NCBI RefSeq assembly: GCF_000814845.2
Contig: NZ_CP010431.2
Location: 3,286,001-3,350,000, forward strand
Reading direction: 5' to 3'
From: Pandoraea sputorum
Lineage (GTDB): Bacteria; Pseudomonadota; Gammaproteobacteria; Burkholderiales; Burkholderiaceae
Length of the DNA: 64,000 bases
Shown: in pieces, positions 15,618 through 25,300 of the stretch
How positions within the stretch are numbered: position 1 is the first letter of the stretch
How the letters are laid out: each line of letters starts with the position of its first letter
Made by a program: the position numbers and the translations under genes
The notes under the pieces: generated by a model
Seen by the model: only the letters and a program-made list of their open reading frames with translations
The model's database searches: none
What the model was told of the DNA's origin: nothing

Positions 15618-16976
15618 TCAGGCCGGCACGCCCGATTCGTCACCGCGCAATCCGTACCGGCACATGAGGCGGTACAGCGTAATGCGCGAGATTCCCAACT
15701 CTGCGGCCACTTCCGTCAGACGGTGACAGTGGCGCAGCAACGCTTGCTCGATGGCCGTTTTTTCGGCCTCCGCGCGAATTTCCTCGAGCGTGCGCACCAG
15801 CGTCGGCACCCACGGCAAAAGGTCGAGATCCTTGGCCGAAATCATGCGGCTGTCGGCCATCACGATCGCCCGGCGCACGCGGTTGATCAACTCACGCACG
15901 TTGCCCGGCCAGTGATATTCGTACATCGCCTGCACCGCGCATTGCGTGAAGCCGCGGATCTTGCGATGGTTGTCGCCTTTGAAACGCTGGAGCACGTGAT
16001 GGGCCAGAATCTCGATGTCCTGCCCGCGCGCACGCAGCGGCGGTTCGTCCACACGCAGCACGCACAGACGATGGAACAGATCCATCCGGAAGCGCCCTTC
16101 TTTCACGGCAGTCTCGAGGTCGACGTGTGTCGCGGAGATGATGCGCACATTGACCGGGATGACTTCGTGGCCGCCCAGACGCTCGATCGCGCCCTGCTGC
16201 AGGAAGCGCAGCAGACTCGCCTGACTCTCGATGGGCAGATCGCCGATTTCGTCGAGGAACAGCGTGCCGCCGTTGGCGGACTCGACGCGACCGACTTTAC
16301 GCGCGTTCGCGCCGGTAAAAGCACCGCGCTCGTATCCAAATAGTTCGGACTGCATCAGATGCGGCGGAATCGCGCCGCAGTTGATGGCGACGAACGGCCC
16401 CTTCGCACGTAACGATCGCTCGTGGATCGCTACCGCGCTCAGTTCCTTGCCCGTGCCCGACTCGCCCGAGATGAAGACCGGTGCATCGGTGTTGGCTACC
16501 TTGCGAATGGTGCGAAAGAGTTGCTGCATCGCTTCGCACGTGCCGACCATTTCCTGATCGCCGCCGACTTGCGGCGTGATGATCGGCACTTCACACAGCG
16601 ATGCCATGCCCCACGCATGTCCGATCGAATGCGCGAGCTGGTCGTTCGTGCAAGGCACGTTGACGTAGTCGAAGCAATAGTCGCGAATGAGGCGACGGAT
16701 CGACGTCGTCGAAAGTTGTTCGGGATTTGTCGCGGCAACCCAGCCGACCGTGGCTGGTTGCATGCAGGACTCGAACGCGCCCATCTCGCGGTCGCTATAA
16801 CCGCTCGCCAGGTCGATGAGTGCTGCGCTGGTGACCCCCGGATTGAGAATGCGACCGACGTCGCTGGCGCTCTTGGCCGGCACGACTTGCCAGCCCTGCT
16901 CTCCCAAAAACGACAGCAAGCCGTCGTTATGCTTTCGGGAAGCGTAAATCAGGGTGCGCCCGGTATCGTTAGCCAT
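15618..16976 (-). CDS. Sigma-54-dependent enhancer-binding regulator, VpsR-like
   Basis: A 452-aa transcription activator with three parts: an N-terminal receiver-like domain (about 1-125) whose segment RDYCFDYVNVPCTNDQL and GHAWGMASL resembles VpsR/BerB-type c-di-GMP-responsive activators; an AAA+ domain with Walker A SGESGTGKE, the sigma-54 contact loop ERGAFTGA, and Walker B GTLFLDEIGDLP; and a C-terminal Fis-type helix-turn-helix (LTEVAAELGISRITLYRLMCRYG). The phosphoacceptor pattern of a true receiver is not clear, so ligand rather than phosphate control is likely. It lies upstream of, and reads toward, the amyloid operon, whose promoter it probably activates. GGGAG precedes the ATG at 16976. 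Confidence 0.9.
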   Translation of the reverse strand: MANDTGRTLIYASRKHNDGLLSFLGEQGWQVVPAKSASDVGRILNPGVTSAALIDLASGYSDREMGAFESCMQPATVGWVAATNPEQLSTTSIRRLIRDYCFDYVNVPCTNDQLAHSIGHAWGMASLCEVPIITPQVGGDQEMVGTCEAMQQLFRTIRKVANTDAPVFISGESGTGKELSAVAIHERSLRAKGPFVAINCGAIPPHLMQSELFGYERGAFTGANARKVGRVESANGGTLFLDEIGDLPIESQASLLRFLQQGAIERLGGHEVIPVNVRIISATHVDLETAVKEGRFRMDLFHRLCVLRVDEPPLRARGQDIEILAHHVLQRFKGDNHRKIRGFTQCAVQAMYEYHWPGNVRELINRVRRAIVMADSRMISAKDLDLLPWVPTLVRTLEEIRAEAEKTAIEQALLRHCHRLTEVAAELGISRITLYRLMCRYGLRGDESGVPA

Positions 16977-17200
16977 ACCTTAACTCCCTGCCTAAGCAGT
17001 GCCTGCGCGCAAATTATTAGGTCTCAGACCGGGATATGCACGACAGGTTAAACGGCCCCACGCCGCCCGGGAGTTATGTTGTTCCCCGTGTTACTGGGTC
17101 CCCAAGTCGGCAGATTCAGCATAGAGGACGGGGATATGACCAGATATAGCGAATAACAACTAATCCGATTGGATGAGAGTGCGAGTACCTACGCGCAAAG

Positions 17201-17220
17201 GCGGACGGCGTCACGTCCGC
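17201..17220 (-). terminator. Possible hairpin terminator of recR
   Basis: A perfect 7-bp stem (GCGGACG/CGTCCGC, 17201-17207 and 17214-17220) lies 8 bases after the recR stop on the minus strand, followed only by CTTTGC. A weak intrinsic terminator at best. Confidence 0.4.
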
Positions 17221-17227
17221 GTCATGC

Positions 17228-17830
17228 TCAGAGCGTATGTCTGTCGAGGACTGCACGGGCGATTGTCCCTGCGTCCACATACTCCAGTTCGCCCCCCACC
17301 GGCACGCCTCGCGCGAGCCGGCTGACGCGCAAACCGCGCGCCTTGAGCGTCTGTCCGATGTAGTGGGCGGTGGCTTCGCCTTCGTTGGTGAAGTTGGTGG
17401 CGAGCACCACTTCCTTGACCACGCCGTCGGTGGCGCGGCGAATCAGTTGCTCGAAATGGATCTCGCCGGGCCCCACGCCATCGAGCGGCGACAGATGGCC
17501 CATCAGGACGAAATACAGCCCCTTGAACGTCATCGTCTGCTCAAGCATGTTCTGATCGGCGGGCGTTTCCACCACGCACAACAGGCTTGTATCGCGCTCG
17601 GGATCGAGGCAAGTCTCGCAGATTTCCACTTCGGTAAAGGTATTGCAGCGCGCGCAATGGCGGATCTGCTCGGAGGCATGCACCAGCGCCTCGCCCAGCC
17701 GCACCGCGCCTTTGCGGTCACGTTGCAGCAGATGGTAAGCGATACGTTGGGCGGACTTCGGGCCGACACCCGGCAACGCGCGTAAGGCGTCGACGAGTTC
17801 CTGAAGGCTCGAGAGCTGGAGCTGAGGCAT
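17228..17830 (-). CDS. recR: Recombination protein RecR
   Basis: A 200-aa RecFOR-pathway protein that helps load RecA at gaps. Seen in order: the N-terminal helix-hairpin-helix ([21 protein letters not shown]), a C4 zinc motif ([16 protein letters not shown]), a Toprim domain ([17 protein letters not shown]; the D-x-D-like GPGEI region), and a C-terminal [19 protein letters not shown] block. It follows ybaB by about 34 bases on the same strand; dnaX-ybaB-recR is a conserved set. Confidence 0.95.
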   Translation of the reverse strand: MPQLQLSSLQELVDALRALPGVGPKSAQRIAYHLLQRDRKGAVRLGEALVHASEQIRHCARCNTFTEVEICETCLDPERDTSLLCVVETPADQNMLEQTMTFKGLYFVLMGHLSPLDGVGPGEIHFEQLIRRATDGVVKEVVLATNFTNEGEATAHYIGQTLKARGLRVSRLARGVPVGGELEYVDAGTIARAVLDRHTL

Positions 17831-17864
17831 GCGTCGTCTTTCTATGGAAGCTGACAGTTCAGGC

Positions 17865-18191
17865 TCAGAACGGCATCTTGAAGCCCGGCGGCAGCGGCAG
17901 ACCGGCGGTCAGGCCACCCATCTTTTCCTGCGCGGTCGCTTCGGCCTTGCGCACGGCGTCGTTGAACGCGGCGGCCACCAGGTCTTCCAGCATGTCCTTG
18001 TCGTCGGCCAGCAGGCTCGGATCGATAGTCACGCGACGCACATCGTTCTTGCAGGTCATCACGACCTTCACCAGTCCCGCGCCCGACTGACCCTCAACTT
18101 CGATCTGAGCCAGTTGCTCCTGCGCCTTCTTCATGTTTTCCTGCATTTGCTGAGCCTGTTTCATCAGACCCGCGATGTTTCCTTTCAGCAT
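17865..18191 (-). CDS. YbaB/EbfC nucleoid-associated protein
   Basis: A 108-aa DNA-binding protein. The sequence has the family's N-terminal Met/Gln-rich helix ([21 protein letters not shown]), a central [30 protein letters not shown] sheet and a final [18 protein letters not shown] tail. It lies between dnaX and recR in the standard order. Confidence 0.95.
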   Translation of the reverse strand: MLKGNIAGLMKQAQQMQENMKKAQEQLAQIEVEGQSGAGLVKVVMTCKNDVRRVTIDPSLLADDKDMLEDLVAAAFNDAVRKAEATAQEKMGGLTAGLPLPPGFKMPF

Positions 18192-18338
18192 CTTGACTCC
18201 TAGTAAATCGTGTGGGGTGCCTGTTGGGTGCTTTCACGCAGGGCGTTCATGGCCTGTCGGGTCGACAGGAAGTCACCAAACGCGCGTTTAGGGAGATGGA
18301 TTCGAAAACCCGTCGTCCTTTCGCGAAAGCGAACTTGC

Positions 18339-20276
18339 TTATTGTACCGGGCGAATGCTTCCCGGAAGGATCTGGGCGTCGAATTCCTCGATCAGCTCAC
18401 GCATGAGCGGATCGTCGGCAATCGCCTGTTCGGCGGCCCGCTGTCGCGCCGCGGCGGCTTCCGCTGCCAGCGAAGCGGCAGTGGTGCCGACCTGACCCAG
18501 TTCGACGTGCAGTTGCACGTCTGCGCCGAAGTGCTCCGAGAGCACCTGACGCAGTTTGTCGGTGGTCGCCGCGTCCGCCAATTGGCGCAGCGGCACGCGC
18601 AAGTGCAAGGCGCGCCCCGCCACTTCCGTCAGTTCGCTCTGGAAGGCCAACTGTTGCGCAAGCCCCCGTGCAGGGATTTCTGCAGCCAGTGCCGGCCATT
18701 CGCCCGTGAAGACCGGGGCGACGCCATCGGATTCGCGATAGACGCAGGCGCGCGGTGCCGCCGCCGGGGTGGGTGCTGCGACTGACGTCCCCGCAGATGT
18801 CGCAGGCTCGGGCTCCGGATCGGCACCGGCCGGTGCTTCGTCCGATGCGCGTGCCGTGCCCGCGCGATTGGCGTTCGTGCTGCCACCAGCGCGCCCTGCC
18901 GTGCCCTTGCGTCCTGCGTTCAGCGCAGCGAGCGCGGCACGTGCAGGCGACATCGGTGCACCGTCGGTCGGTGCACTGGTGCGCGCGGCAGGTGCACGGC
19001 GCGCTTCCGGTTGTGCTGCCGGTGCCGTCGATGCGGCGGCAGGAGCGGACGGTGCGGCCGATGCGCGTGGCGTCGACTCGCCGCCCATCGGTGCGCGCGA
19101 AGGCGCTGGCGCAGCCGACGCGGTGGCAGGCATCGCGCGCGCAGCACCTGCGGCCTGCGGCGTCGGCGGTTCGGCGAGCGTGCCGCCCGCGAGCAGCGGC
19201 GTGAATGCCGCCATGCGCAACAGCGCCATCGAGAAACCGGTGTATTCGTCGGGTGCCAGACCGAGTTCGCCGCGCGCACGCGTGGCGATCTGGTAATAGA
19301 GTTGAACCGCTTCGGGCGACAACGCTTCGGCCAGACGTCGCACATCTGCCGCCTCGGGCCAGTCGTCGGACACGGCCTGCGGCGCATATTGCGCCAGTGC
19401 AATCTTGTGGAGCAGGCTGCCGAGATCCTGCAGCCCCGACGCGAACGAGAAACTGCGCTCGGCCATTTCGTCGGCAATCGCGAGCAGATCGGTGCGCGAC
19501 TCGTCTTTGAGGGCGTCGAGCAGACGCACCAGCACGCTCTGATCGATTGCACCGAGCATGCCGCGTACAGCCGTCTCGGTCAGCGGTCCGGCCGCGTAGG
19601 CGATGGCCTGATCGGTGAGCGACAGCGCATCGCGCATGCTGCCGCCCGCCGCTTTGGCGAGCAGGCGCAACGCTTGCGGTTCGTTATCGATCCCTTCTTC
19701 GCCGAGGATGTTCGTGAGGTGCGACACGATATGCCCTGCCGGCATCTGCTTCAGATTGAATTGCAGACAACGGGAAAGCACGGTGACCGGAATCTTCTGA
19801 GGATCGGTCGTCGCAAGAATGAATTTGACGTGCGCGGGCGGCTCTTCGAGCGTCTTGAGCATCGCGTTGAAGGCATGCCCGGTGAGCATGTGCACTTCGT
19901 CGATCATGTAGACCTTGAAGCGCGCGTCCGCCGGTGCGTAGACCGCCTTCTCGAGCAGCGACGTCATTTCGTCAACGCCACGGTTCGAGGCCGCGTCCAT
20001 TTCGACGTAATCGACGAAGCGCCCTTCGTCGATGGCCTTGCACGCCTTACAGACGCCGCAAGGTTCCGCCGTAATCCCCGTCTCGCAATTGAGCGCCTTG
20101 GCCAGGATGCGCGAAAGCGTCGTTTTGCCGACGCCGCGCGTGCCGGTAAACAGATAGGCGTGATGCAGGCGCTGTTGCTCGAGCGCGTGCGTCAACGCAC
20201 GCACGACATGCTCCTGGCCCACCAGGGTCGAGAAGCCTTTGGGGCGCCATTTGCGCGCGAGTACTTGATAGGTCAT
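18339..20276 (-). CDS. dnaX: DNA polymerase III subunits tau/gamma
   Basis: The clamp-loader ATPase (645 aa). Seen: start MTYQVLARKWRPKGFSTLVG, Walker A GTRGVGKTTLSR, the four-cysteine zinc module CETGITAEPCGVCKAC, Walker B VYMIDEVHML, sensor 1 LATTDPQKIP. After domain III comes a ~170-residue Ala/Pro-rich linker, then a C-terminal region like the tau domain that contacts alpha. No A-AAA-AAG slippery heptamer is visible in the linker, so gamma, if made, arises some other way. The ORF runs 15 codons further upstream but MTYQ is the conserved start. Confidence 0.95.
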   Translation of the reverse strand: MTYQVLARKWRPKGFSTLVGQEHVVRALTHALEQQRLHHAYLFTGTRGVGKTTLSRILAKALNCETGITAEPCGVCKACKAIDEGRFVDYVEMDAASNRGVDEMTSLLEKAVYAPADARFKVYMIDEVHMLTGHAFNAMLKTLEEPPAHVKFILATTDPQKIPVTVLSRCLQFNLKQMPAGHIVSHLTNILGEEGIDNEPQALRLLAKAAGGSMRDALSLTDQAIAYAAGPLTETAVRGMLGAIDQSVLVRLLDALKDESRTDLLAIADEMAERSFSFASGLQDLGSLLHKIALAQYAPQAVSDDWPEAADVRRLAEALSPEAVQLYYQIATRARGELGLAPDEYTGFSMALLRMAAFTPLLAGGTLAEPPTPQAAGAARAMPATASAAPAPSRAPMGGESTPRASAAPSAPAAASTAPAAQPEARRAPAARTSAPTDGAPMSPARAALAALNAGRKGTAGRAGGSTNANRAGTARASDEAPAGADPEPEPATSAGTSVAAPTPAAAPRACVYRESDGVAPVFTGEWPALAAEIPARGLAQQLAFQSELTEVAGRALHLRVPLRQLADAATTDKLRQVLSEHFGADVQLHVELGQVGTTAASLAAEAAAARQRAAEQAIADDPLMRELIEEFDAQILPGSIRPVQ

Positions 20277-20591
20277 GCCAAATTGTAACAGTTCGGCGTT
20301 GGGCTTCCGCACCGATGTCAACGCCCGATCGGACGTCGATCGGACACGATTTTCCTACCGGATTCGGCAGGCTATCGCTGCGATAGAAAAAAATGTTGGG
20401 CGATTCTACCAAGCCCGTCCGCCCCACGCGAGGCGCGGAGCCACGTATTCGCATTCACCACGAAATCGAATGCGCAAACGACGGTGAACGCATCGCCGCC
20501 CATCGACAATGGGGACGATTCATGCAGGCTTCAAGCGGTGGAGATATTTGCGCAGAACGCGCGAGAACATCGGTAAAACAAGGAATTAGGT

Positions 20592-20687
20592 GACGAGCCT
20601 GACCCTCGGCACTGGTAGAAAACGGCTGTGGCTGCTTCGTTCCCGACCTGACCAGATTGGCCGCGCCACCATGCGAGGAGGCCCGTC
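20592..20687 (-). ncRNA. ffs: Signal recognition particle RNA (4.5S-type)
   Basis: Minus strand carries the SRP core GGTCAGGTCGGGAACGAAGC (domain IV, with the GGAA-type tetraloop region) between complementary ends: GACGGGCCTCCTCGCAT near the 5' end pairs with GCCGAGGGTCAGGCTCGTC near the 3' end. Position upstream of dnaX is the usual one in this family. End points are set by the outer stem and are good to a few bases. Confidence 0.9.
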
Positions 20688-20695
20688 AGGAAAAG

Positions 20696-20724
20696 ATTCT
20701 ACCAGAGTCGACGCGTCAGCAGAA
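20696..20724 (-). promoter_or_regulatory. Sigma-70 promoter of the SRP RNA gene
   Basis: On the minus strand TTCTGC (20719-20724) and TAGAAT (20696-20701) are 17 bases apart, with a TGG just before the -10. The implied start near 20689 agrees with the RNA's 5' end. Confidence 0.65.
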
Positions 20725-20989
20725 GCCCAACGCGCAAGAAAGTGGGACGGGAGCCCCTCACGGAGGCGTCGCCGAGCATGGGAGCAGCGCGCGCAAGCCT
20801 CGGCGATTTCCGCTAAGATGAGCACAAACTGCATTGGCGAGGGCTATTGAAGCCCGCGATTGCAGCCTCCATATGGAGAATGCACGCCCGCGAAAGCCGG
20901 GTGACATCTCCAGCGTCGGTGAAAACAAACGGCGTATGGCGCCATTTTCATCGGACGTTTCCGAATAGTCAGACGAGGCAACAATACTC

Positions 20990-21316
20990 ATGAGCGAAAC
21001 TATCAAGCACATCACCGACGCCAGCTTCGACGCGGACGTTTTGAAATCCGACAAGCCGGTGCTGCTCGACTTCTGGGCAGAATGGTGCGGCCCCTGCAAG
21101 ATGATCGCCCCGATCCTCGACGAAGTGTCGAAGGAATACGGCGACAAGGTGCAGATCGCCAAGATCAATGTGGACGAGCACCAGGGCGTGCCGGCCAAGT
21201 TCGGCATTCGCGGCATCCCGACGCTGATTCTGTTCAAGAACGGCGCTGTCGCCGCTCAAAAGGTCGGTGCCCTGTCGAAGTCGCAACTGACCTCGTTCCT
21301 CGACGGCAATCTGTAA
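20990..21316 (+). CDS. trxA: Thioredoxin 1
   Basis: A 108-aa cytoplasmic disulfide reductase with the active site [14 protein letters not shown], the cis-Pro segment [13 protein letters not shown] and the normal family length. It precedes rho on the same strand, the order found in most proteobacteria. A hairpin without a T-run follows at 21334-21367. Confidence 0.97.
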   Translation: MSETIKHITDASFDADVLKSDKPVLLDFWAEWCGPCKMIAPILDEVSKEYGDKVQIAKINVDEHQGVPAKFGIRGIPTLILFKNGAVAAQKVGALSKSQLTSFLDGNL

Positions 21317-21333
21317 AACGTCGATGGCAAGTG

Positions 21334-21367
21334 CCGGGGCCTTTGTCGCCACAGTGCGACACCCCGG
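21334..21367 (+). terminator. Hairpin after trxA
   Basis: A two-part stem (CCGGGG/CCCCGG outside, TGTCGC/GCGACA inside, with a small internal loop) lies 18 bases after the trxA stop. There is no T-run, so it may be an RNA-stability element rather than an intrinsic terminator. Confidence 0.4.
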
Positions 21368-21389
21368 TACGGGCCAAGCGGCTCAGTGC

Positions 21390-21417
21390 TTGCGCCTGAC
21401 GCTGCTTGCTATATAAT
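21390..21417 (+). promoter_or_regulatory. Sigma-70 promoter of rho
   Basis: TTGCGC (21390-21395) and a perfect TATAAT (21412-21417) are 16 bases apart, about 85 bases before the rho ATG. The leader of that length fits rho autoregulation seen in other bacteria. Confidence 0.75.
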
Positions 21418-21503
21418 CCGCCCAAAAGCTCCTCAAAGTTCTTCGAGCGTTCGCTCACCTTTCCCTGATCATTCACTTGTCGTCCAACGGACGGCACCTC
21501 CGT

Positions 21504-22766
21504 ATGCATTTATCCGAACTAAAGTCCCAGCACGTCTCCGAGCTGCTAGAAATGGCGAACGGTCTCGAAATCGAGAACGCCAACCGCCTTCGCAAGCAGG
21601 AGCTGATGTTCGCCATTCTCAAGAAGCGCGCAAAGTCCGGCGAAACCATCTTTGGCGACGGTACGCTCGAAGTGCTGCCGGACGGCTTCGGTTTCCTGCG
21701 CTCGCCCGAGACGTCGTATCTGGCCAGCACGGACGATATCTATATCAGCCCGTCGCAGATCCGTCGCTTCAACCTGCATACCGGCGACACGATCGAAGGG
21801 GAAGTGCGTACGCCGAAAGATGGCGAGCGTTATTTCGCGCTGGTGAAGGTCGACAAAGTCAACGGTCACCCGCCCGAGGCCTCGAAACATAAGATCATGT
21901 TCGAGAACCTCACGCCGCTTCACCCGAACAAGCCGCTGCTGCTTGAGCGCGACATTCGCGGCGAAGAGAACGTGACGGGCCGCATCATCGACATGATCGC
22001 CCCGATCGGCAAGGGCCAGCGTGGTCTGCTGGTCGCTTCGCCGAAGTCCGGTAAGACCGTGATGCTCCAGCACATCGCTCACGCGATCACGGCCAACCAT
22101 CCGGAAGCCAAGCTCTTCGTGCTGCTCATCGACGAGCGCCCTGAAGAAGTGACGGAAATGCAGCGCTCGGTGCGCGGCGAAGTGATCGCATCGACGTTCG
22201 ACGAGCCGGCCACGCGCCACGTTCAGGTTGCGGAAATGGTTATCGAGAAGGCCAAGCGCCTGATCGAAATGAAAGAAGACGTGGTGATTCTGCTGGACTC
22301 GATCACGCGTCTGGCCCGCGCCTACAACACCGTGATCCCGGCGTCGGGCAAGGTGCTGACCGGCGGTGTGGACGCCAACGCCCTGCAACGCCCGAAACGC
22401 TTCTTCGGCGCGGCGCGTAACGTCGAAGAAGGTGGCTCGCTCACGATCATCGCCACGGCGCTGATCGAAACCGGCAGCCGCATGGACGACGTGATCTACG
22501 AAGAATTCAAGGGCACCGGCAACATGGAAGTGCACCTTGAGCGTCGCCTGGCGGAAAAGCGCGTCTATCCGTCGATCAACCTGAACAAGTCGGGTACGCG
22601 TCGCGAAGAGTTGCTGATCAAGCCGGAAATCCTGCAAAAGATCTGGGTGCTGCGCAAGCTCATCTACGATATGGACGAAGCCGAAGCGATGGAATTCCTG
22701 CTTGGCAAGATCAAGCAGACGAAGAACAACGCCGAGTTCTTCGACCTGATGCGCCGCGGCGGCTGA
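21504..22766 (+). CDS. rho: Transcription termination factor Rho
   Basis: A 420-aa RNA-dependent hexameric ATPase. Seen: the N-terminal helix [20 protein letters not shown], the cold-shock-like RNA-binding domain ([16 protein letters not shown]), Walker A ASPKSGKT, Walker [17 protein letters not shown], and the Q/R-loops near [14 protein letters not shown]. The ATG at 21504 gives the usual N-terminus; the ORF's upstream ATG at 21477 adds nine non-conserved residues. A strong terminator follows. Confidence 0.97.
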   Translation: MHLSELKSQHVSELLEMANGLEIENANRLRKQELMFAILKKRAKSGETIFGDGTLEVLPDGFGFLRSPETSYLASTDDIYISPSQIRRFNLHTGDTIEGEVRTPKDGERYFALVKVDKVNGHPPEASKHKIMFENLTPLHPNKPLLLERDIRGEENVTGRIIDMIAPIGKGQRGLLVASPKSGKTVMLQHIAHAITANHPEAKLFVLLIDERPEEVTEMQRSVRGEVIASTFDEPATRHVQVAEMVIEKAKRLIEMKEDVVILLDSITRLARAYNTVIPASGKVLTGGVDANALQRPKRFFGAARNVEEGGSLTIIATALIETGSRMDDVIYEEFKGTGNMEVHLERRLAEKRVYPSINLNKSGTRREELLIKPEILQKIWVLRKLIYDMDEAEAMEFLLGKIKQTKNNAEFFDLMRRGG

Positions 22767-22796
22767 TCGTTACGATCCCACTCCCGCGCATCACGA

Positions 22797-22828
22797 AAAA
22801 AGCCGCGACACCCCGTCGCGGCTTTTTC
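22797..22828 (+). terminator. Intrinsic terminator of rho
   Basis: Stem AGCCGCGAC/GTCGCGGCT with loop ACCCC (22801-22823), followed by TTTTTC; an A-run precedes it, so it could work in both directions. It lies about 35 bases after the stop. Confidence 0.9.
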
Positions 22829-23004
22829 ATTGCACCGCTACGGCGCGTGCCTCCCCTGCCCCGAACACCCCACCGTGCCGCCCTCACACTACGTCGCGCC
22901 GCGACGATGCTGGGTGTCACGATGCCTGTTATATGATGGGACGATACCGTGCGCTGACTGCCGGTACGCCTTCCCCCAAAGCGGTTCCCGAAGGAGAAAT
23001 TGCA

Positions 23005-24036
23005 ATGTCCGAGAAAGACGAATTGATGGCGGAAGCCTTCGCCCACCTGGAAGCCGGCGATCCCGAAACGGCCCTGGAGATCGGCAAACGGCTTGAGTCG
23101 ATGCAGTACTCGGGCGCCTATGAGGTGCAGGCGATGGCCTATGCCGACATGGACGAAATGGAACAGGCGGTGACGGTACTCGAAGCCGGTGTCGCCCACG
23201 CGCCCGGCGTCTGGCTGCTCTGGCAGTTGCTCGGCAACTATCGATCCGATCTCGGACGCTTCCCCGCCGCCATCGAAGCCTACGAGGCCGCAGGCAATTG
23301 CGCGCCGGACGAAGACCTCGTCATCGTCGACTTCAATCACGCCAACGCTCTCACCCGTCAGGGTGATTTCGCAGCCGCACAGACGCGCCTCGACCGCACG
23401 CTCGAGAGCCCGTATCTCGCCCAGACCGGACGCGCTTTCATCGAGAACGCCATCGCACTTCGCATGCACCTGTTCAACGCACAGGGCGAACCGAAGGCGG
23501 CCATCGCCACTTACGAAGCGCTGCACACGCAGGAGCACGACGAAGAAGGCAGCAACGTCTCGATGGCCGACGTGCTGGCCGAGCTCTCGCACGCTTACAA
23601 GCAGTCCGGCGACCACGACAAGGCGCTCGCGACCGCACTGGAAGCCGTGCAACTCTACAAGTGGAGCGACGCCGCCCTGTGGGCCCTGCGCGCCGCCCGC
23701 GACGAACAGTCCGACACCGCCCGCGCGATGCATCTGATCGTGGAAGGCCAATGGTACGAGCCGCTGGAAGACGAAGATCCGGATGGCCCCGCCCCTGAGT
23801 TCGTGACCACCTACGACGTCGTGGCGGACGACGAAGCCGAGGCACTGCGCCTGATCGCCGAATGCGAGCCGCCGCAGGTCCGCGAGTCGCTTCGCATTGC
23901 GGAAACGCATCCGATCGAGACCAATGACGACGAGGATGCCGAAGCCGCATCGTCGACGGCTTACAAGGGTGTCTACGCCACCGGTGATTACCACATGTAT
24001 CAACCGGGCGAAGAAGGCGACTTGGTGGAAGAGTGA
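23005..24036 (+). CDS. TPR-repeat protein of unknown function
   Basis: A 343-aa, strongly acidic cytoplasmic protein built of helical tetratricopeptide-like repeats, e.g. AEAFAHLEAGDPETALEIGKRLE, QAVTVLEAGVAHAPGVWLLWQLLG, and ADVLAELSHAYKQSGDHDKALATALEAV. The C-terminal ~90 residues are rich in Asp/Glu and end GDYHMYQPGEEGDLVEE. AAGGAG precedes the ATG at 23005 by eight bases, which decides the start over the ATG at 22933. It stands alone between the rho terminator and its own bidirectional terminator. A scaffold or partner-binding role is all that can be said. Confidence 0.8.
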   Translation: MSEKDELMAEAFAHLEAGDPETALEIGKRLESMQYSGAYEVQAMAYADMDEMEQAVTVLEAGVAHAPGVWLLWQLLGNYRSDLGRFPAAIEAYEAAGNCAPDEDLVIVDFNHANALTRQGDFAAAQTRLDRTLESPYLAQTGRAFIENAIALRMHLFNAQGEPKAAIATYEALHTQEHDEEGSNVSMADVLAELSHAYKQSGDHDKALATALEAVQLYKWSDAALWALRAARDEQSDTARAMHLIVEGQWYEPLEDEDPDGPAPEFVTTYDVVADDEAEALRLIAECEPPQVRESLRIAETHPIETNDDEDAEAASSTAYKGVYATGDYHMYQPGEEGDLVEE

Positions 24037-24101
24037 GCCGATATGACGTCGTTGCGCATCGCATGATCGACGTCATTCATGAGCGAGCAACACCCCAAAC
24101 G

Positions 24102-24138
24102 AAAACGGGCGCCGGAATCTCTCCGGCGCCCGTTTTTT
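24102..24138. terminator. Bidirectional intrinsic terminator
   Basis: A perfect GC-rich stem (AACGGGCGCCGGA paired with TCCGGCGCCCGTT) with A-run upstream and T-run downstream serves both the TPR gene (+) and the iron-binding protein gene (-), whose stops flank it. Confidence 0.9.
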
Positions 24139-24183
24139 ATGGAAAGGACGTCACGACTTCACAACGCCCTTCCCATCGCTTCA

Positions 24184-25239
24184 TCACTTGTAGCCAGCAC
24201 GATCCAGAATGCGCTGTGCTTCCGGCAGATTCTTGGCGATCGTGCCGATGGGCACGTCTTCCGCCTTGAACTCGCCGAGGGCTGCGAGCGCCGCGTTGTC
24301 GACCTTCGTCGTCGGCACGGCCGGCCATTCGTTATTGCCGTTGGCGAAGTATTGCTGCGCTTCGTCGCTCGCCAGATACTCGAGGAACTTGACCGCATTC
24401 GCGTGATTCGGCGCGTGCTTGGCAATGCCCGCCCCCGCTACGTTCACGTGCGTGCCCTTGCCCGCCTGATCCGGCCAGATGAAACCGACCTTCGACATGA
24501 GCGCCTTGTCTTCCGGCTTATCCGAGCGCGCCATGCGCACGTAGTAATAGGAGTTGGCAAGCGCTACGCCGCACTCGCCCGTCGCCACAGCCTTGATCTG
24601 GTCCGTGTCGCCGCCGCGCGGCGCGCGAGCGAAGTTCGCCACCATGCCTTCTGCCCACTTCTGCGTGGCCTGAGCGCCTTCACGTGCGACGAGTGCGCCC
24701 ACCAGCGAGAGCATGTACGGGTGCGATCCGGAGCGCGTGCAGACCTGCCCCTTGTGCGACGGATCGGCCAGCGATGCGTACGTCTGCACAGTCTTCGGAT
24801 CGACCTTGTCCTTGTTGTAGACGATCACGCGCGCACGCGTGGAGAAGCCGTACCAGTCGGTGCCTGCCTTAGAACTTGCTGCGTGCAGCTTGGCCGGAAT
24901 ACGCGCGTCGAGCGTGGCCGACTTGGTCGGCTGGAACAGACCCGCTTCGTCCGCCTTCGCCAGACGTGCCGCGTCGACCATGAGGATGACGTCGGCCGGG
25001 CTCTTCGCCCCTTCGCTCTTCAGACGCTCGAGCAGCGCCGCGTCGTCCGCCTCGATGCGATTGATCTTGATACCGGTCTGCTTGGTGAACGTGCCATAAA
25101 GCTGCTCGTCGGTCTGATAGTGACGCGCCGAGTACAGATTCAGCACGCCATTGGTGTCCGCTTGCGCGCCGAATGCCGCTGCCAATGCGGTGCCGAGCAC
25201 CGTCAGTCGCGCCAGTTTGCCGATCGTCTTCGCCTTCAT
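24184..25239 (-). CDS. Iron(III) ABC transporter periplasmic binding protein, FbpA/FutA family
   Basis: A 351-aa binding protein with a Sec signal peptide (LTVLGTALAAAFGAQA-DT). The mature start TNGVLNLYSARHYQTDEQLYGTF is typical of FbpA/FutA, and the paired tyrosines of NSYYYVRM are the likely Fe(III) ligands. A Fur-box-like palindrome lies ~62 bases upstream, supporting iron control. No permease or ATPase gene is adjacent, so the rest of the importer must lie elsewhere. Specificity for ferric iron is inferred from the family and the Fur site. Confidence 0.88.
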   Translation of the reverse strand: MKAKTIGKLARLTVLGTALAAAFGAQADTNGVLNLYSARHYQTDEQLYGTFTKQTGIKINRIEADDAALLERLKSEGAKSPADVILMVDAARLAKADEAGLFQPTKSATLDARIPAKLHAASSKAGTDWYGFSTRARVIVYNKDKVDPKTVQTYASLADPSHKGQVCTRSGSHPYMLSLVGALVAREGAQATQKWAEGMVANFARAPRGGDTDQIKAVATGECGVALANSYYYVRMARSDKPEDKALMSKVGFIWPDQAGKGTHVNVAGAGIAKHAPNHANAVKFLEYLASDEAQQYFANGNNEWPAVPTTKVDNAALAALGEFKAEDVPIGTIAKNLPEAQRILDRAGYK

Positions 25240-25300
25240 GGGCTATTCCCCTCGCAGTCATGGTTTTACAGAGAGGAACAGGATAATGAAAAATCACTTT

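Noticed and set aside
15051..16343. A 430-codon ORF on the plus strand opposite the sigma-54 activator
   Set aside because: Its sequence is His/Arg-rich with no family features and lies antisense to clear AAA+ motifs; it is a high-GC shadow frame. Similar long antisense frames oppose dnaX (19011-20288), rho (21546-22637), alkA (41264-42646) and hisC (61074-62261).
18339..20276. Programmed frameshift in dnaX producing gamma
   Set aside because: No A-AAA-AAG slippery sequence is visible in the linker region.
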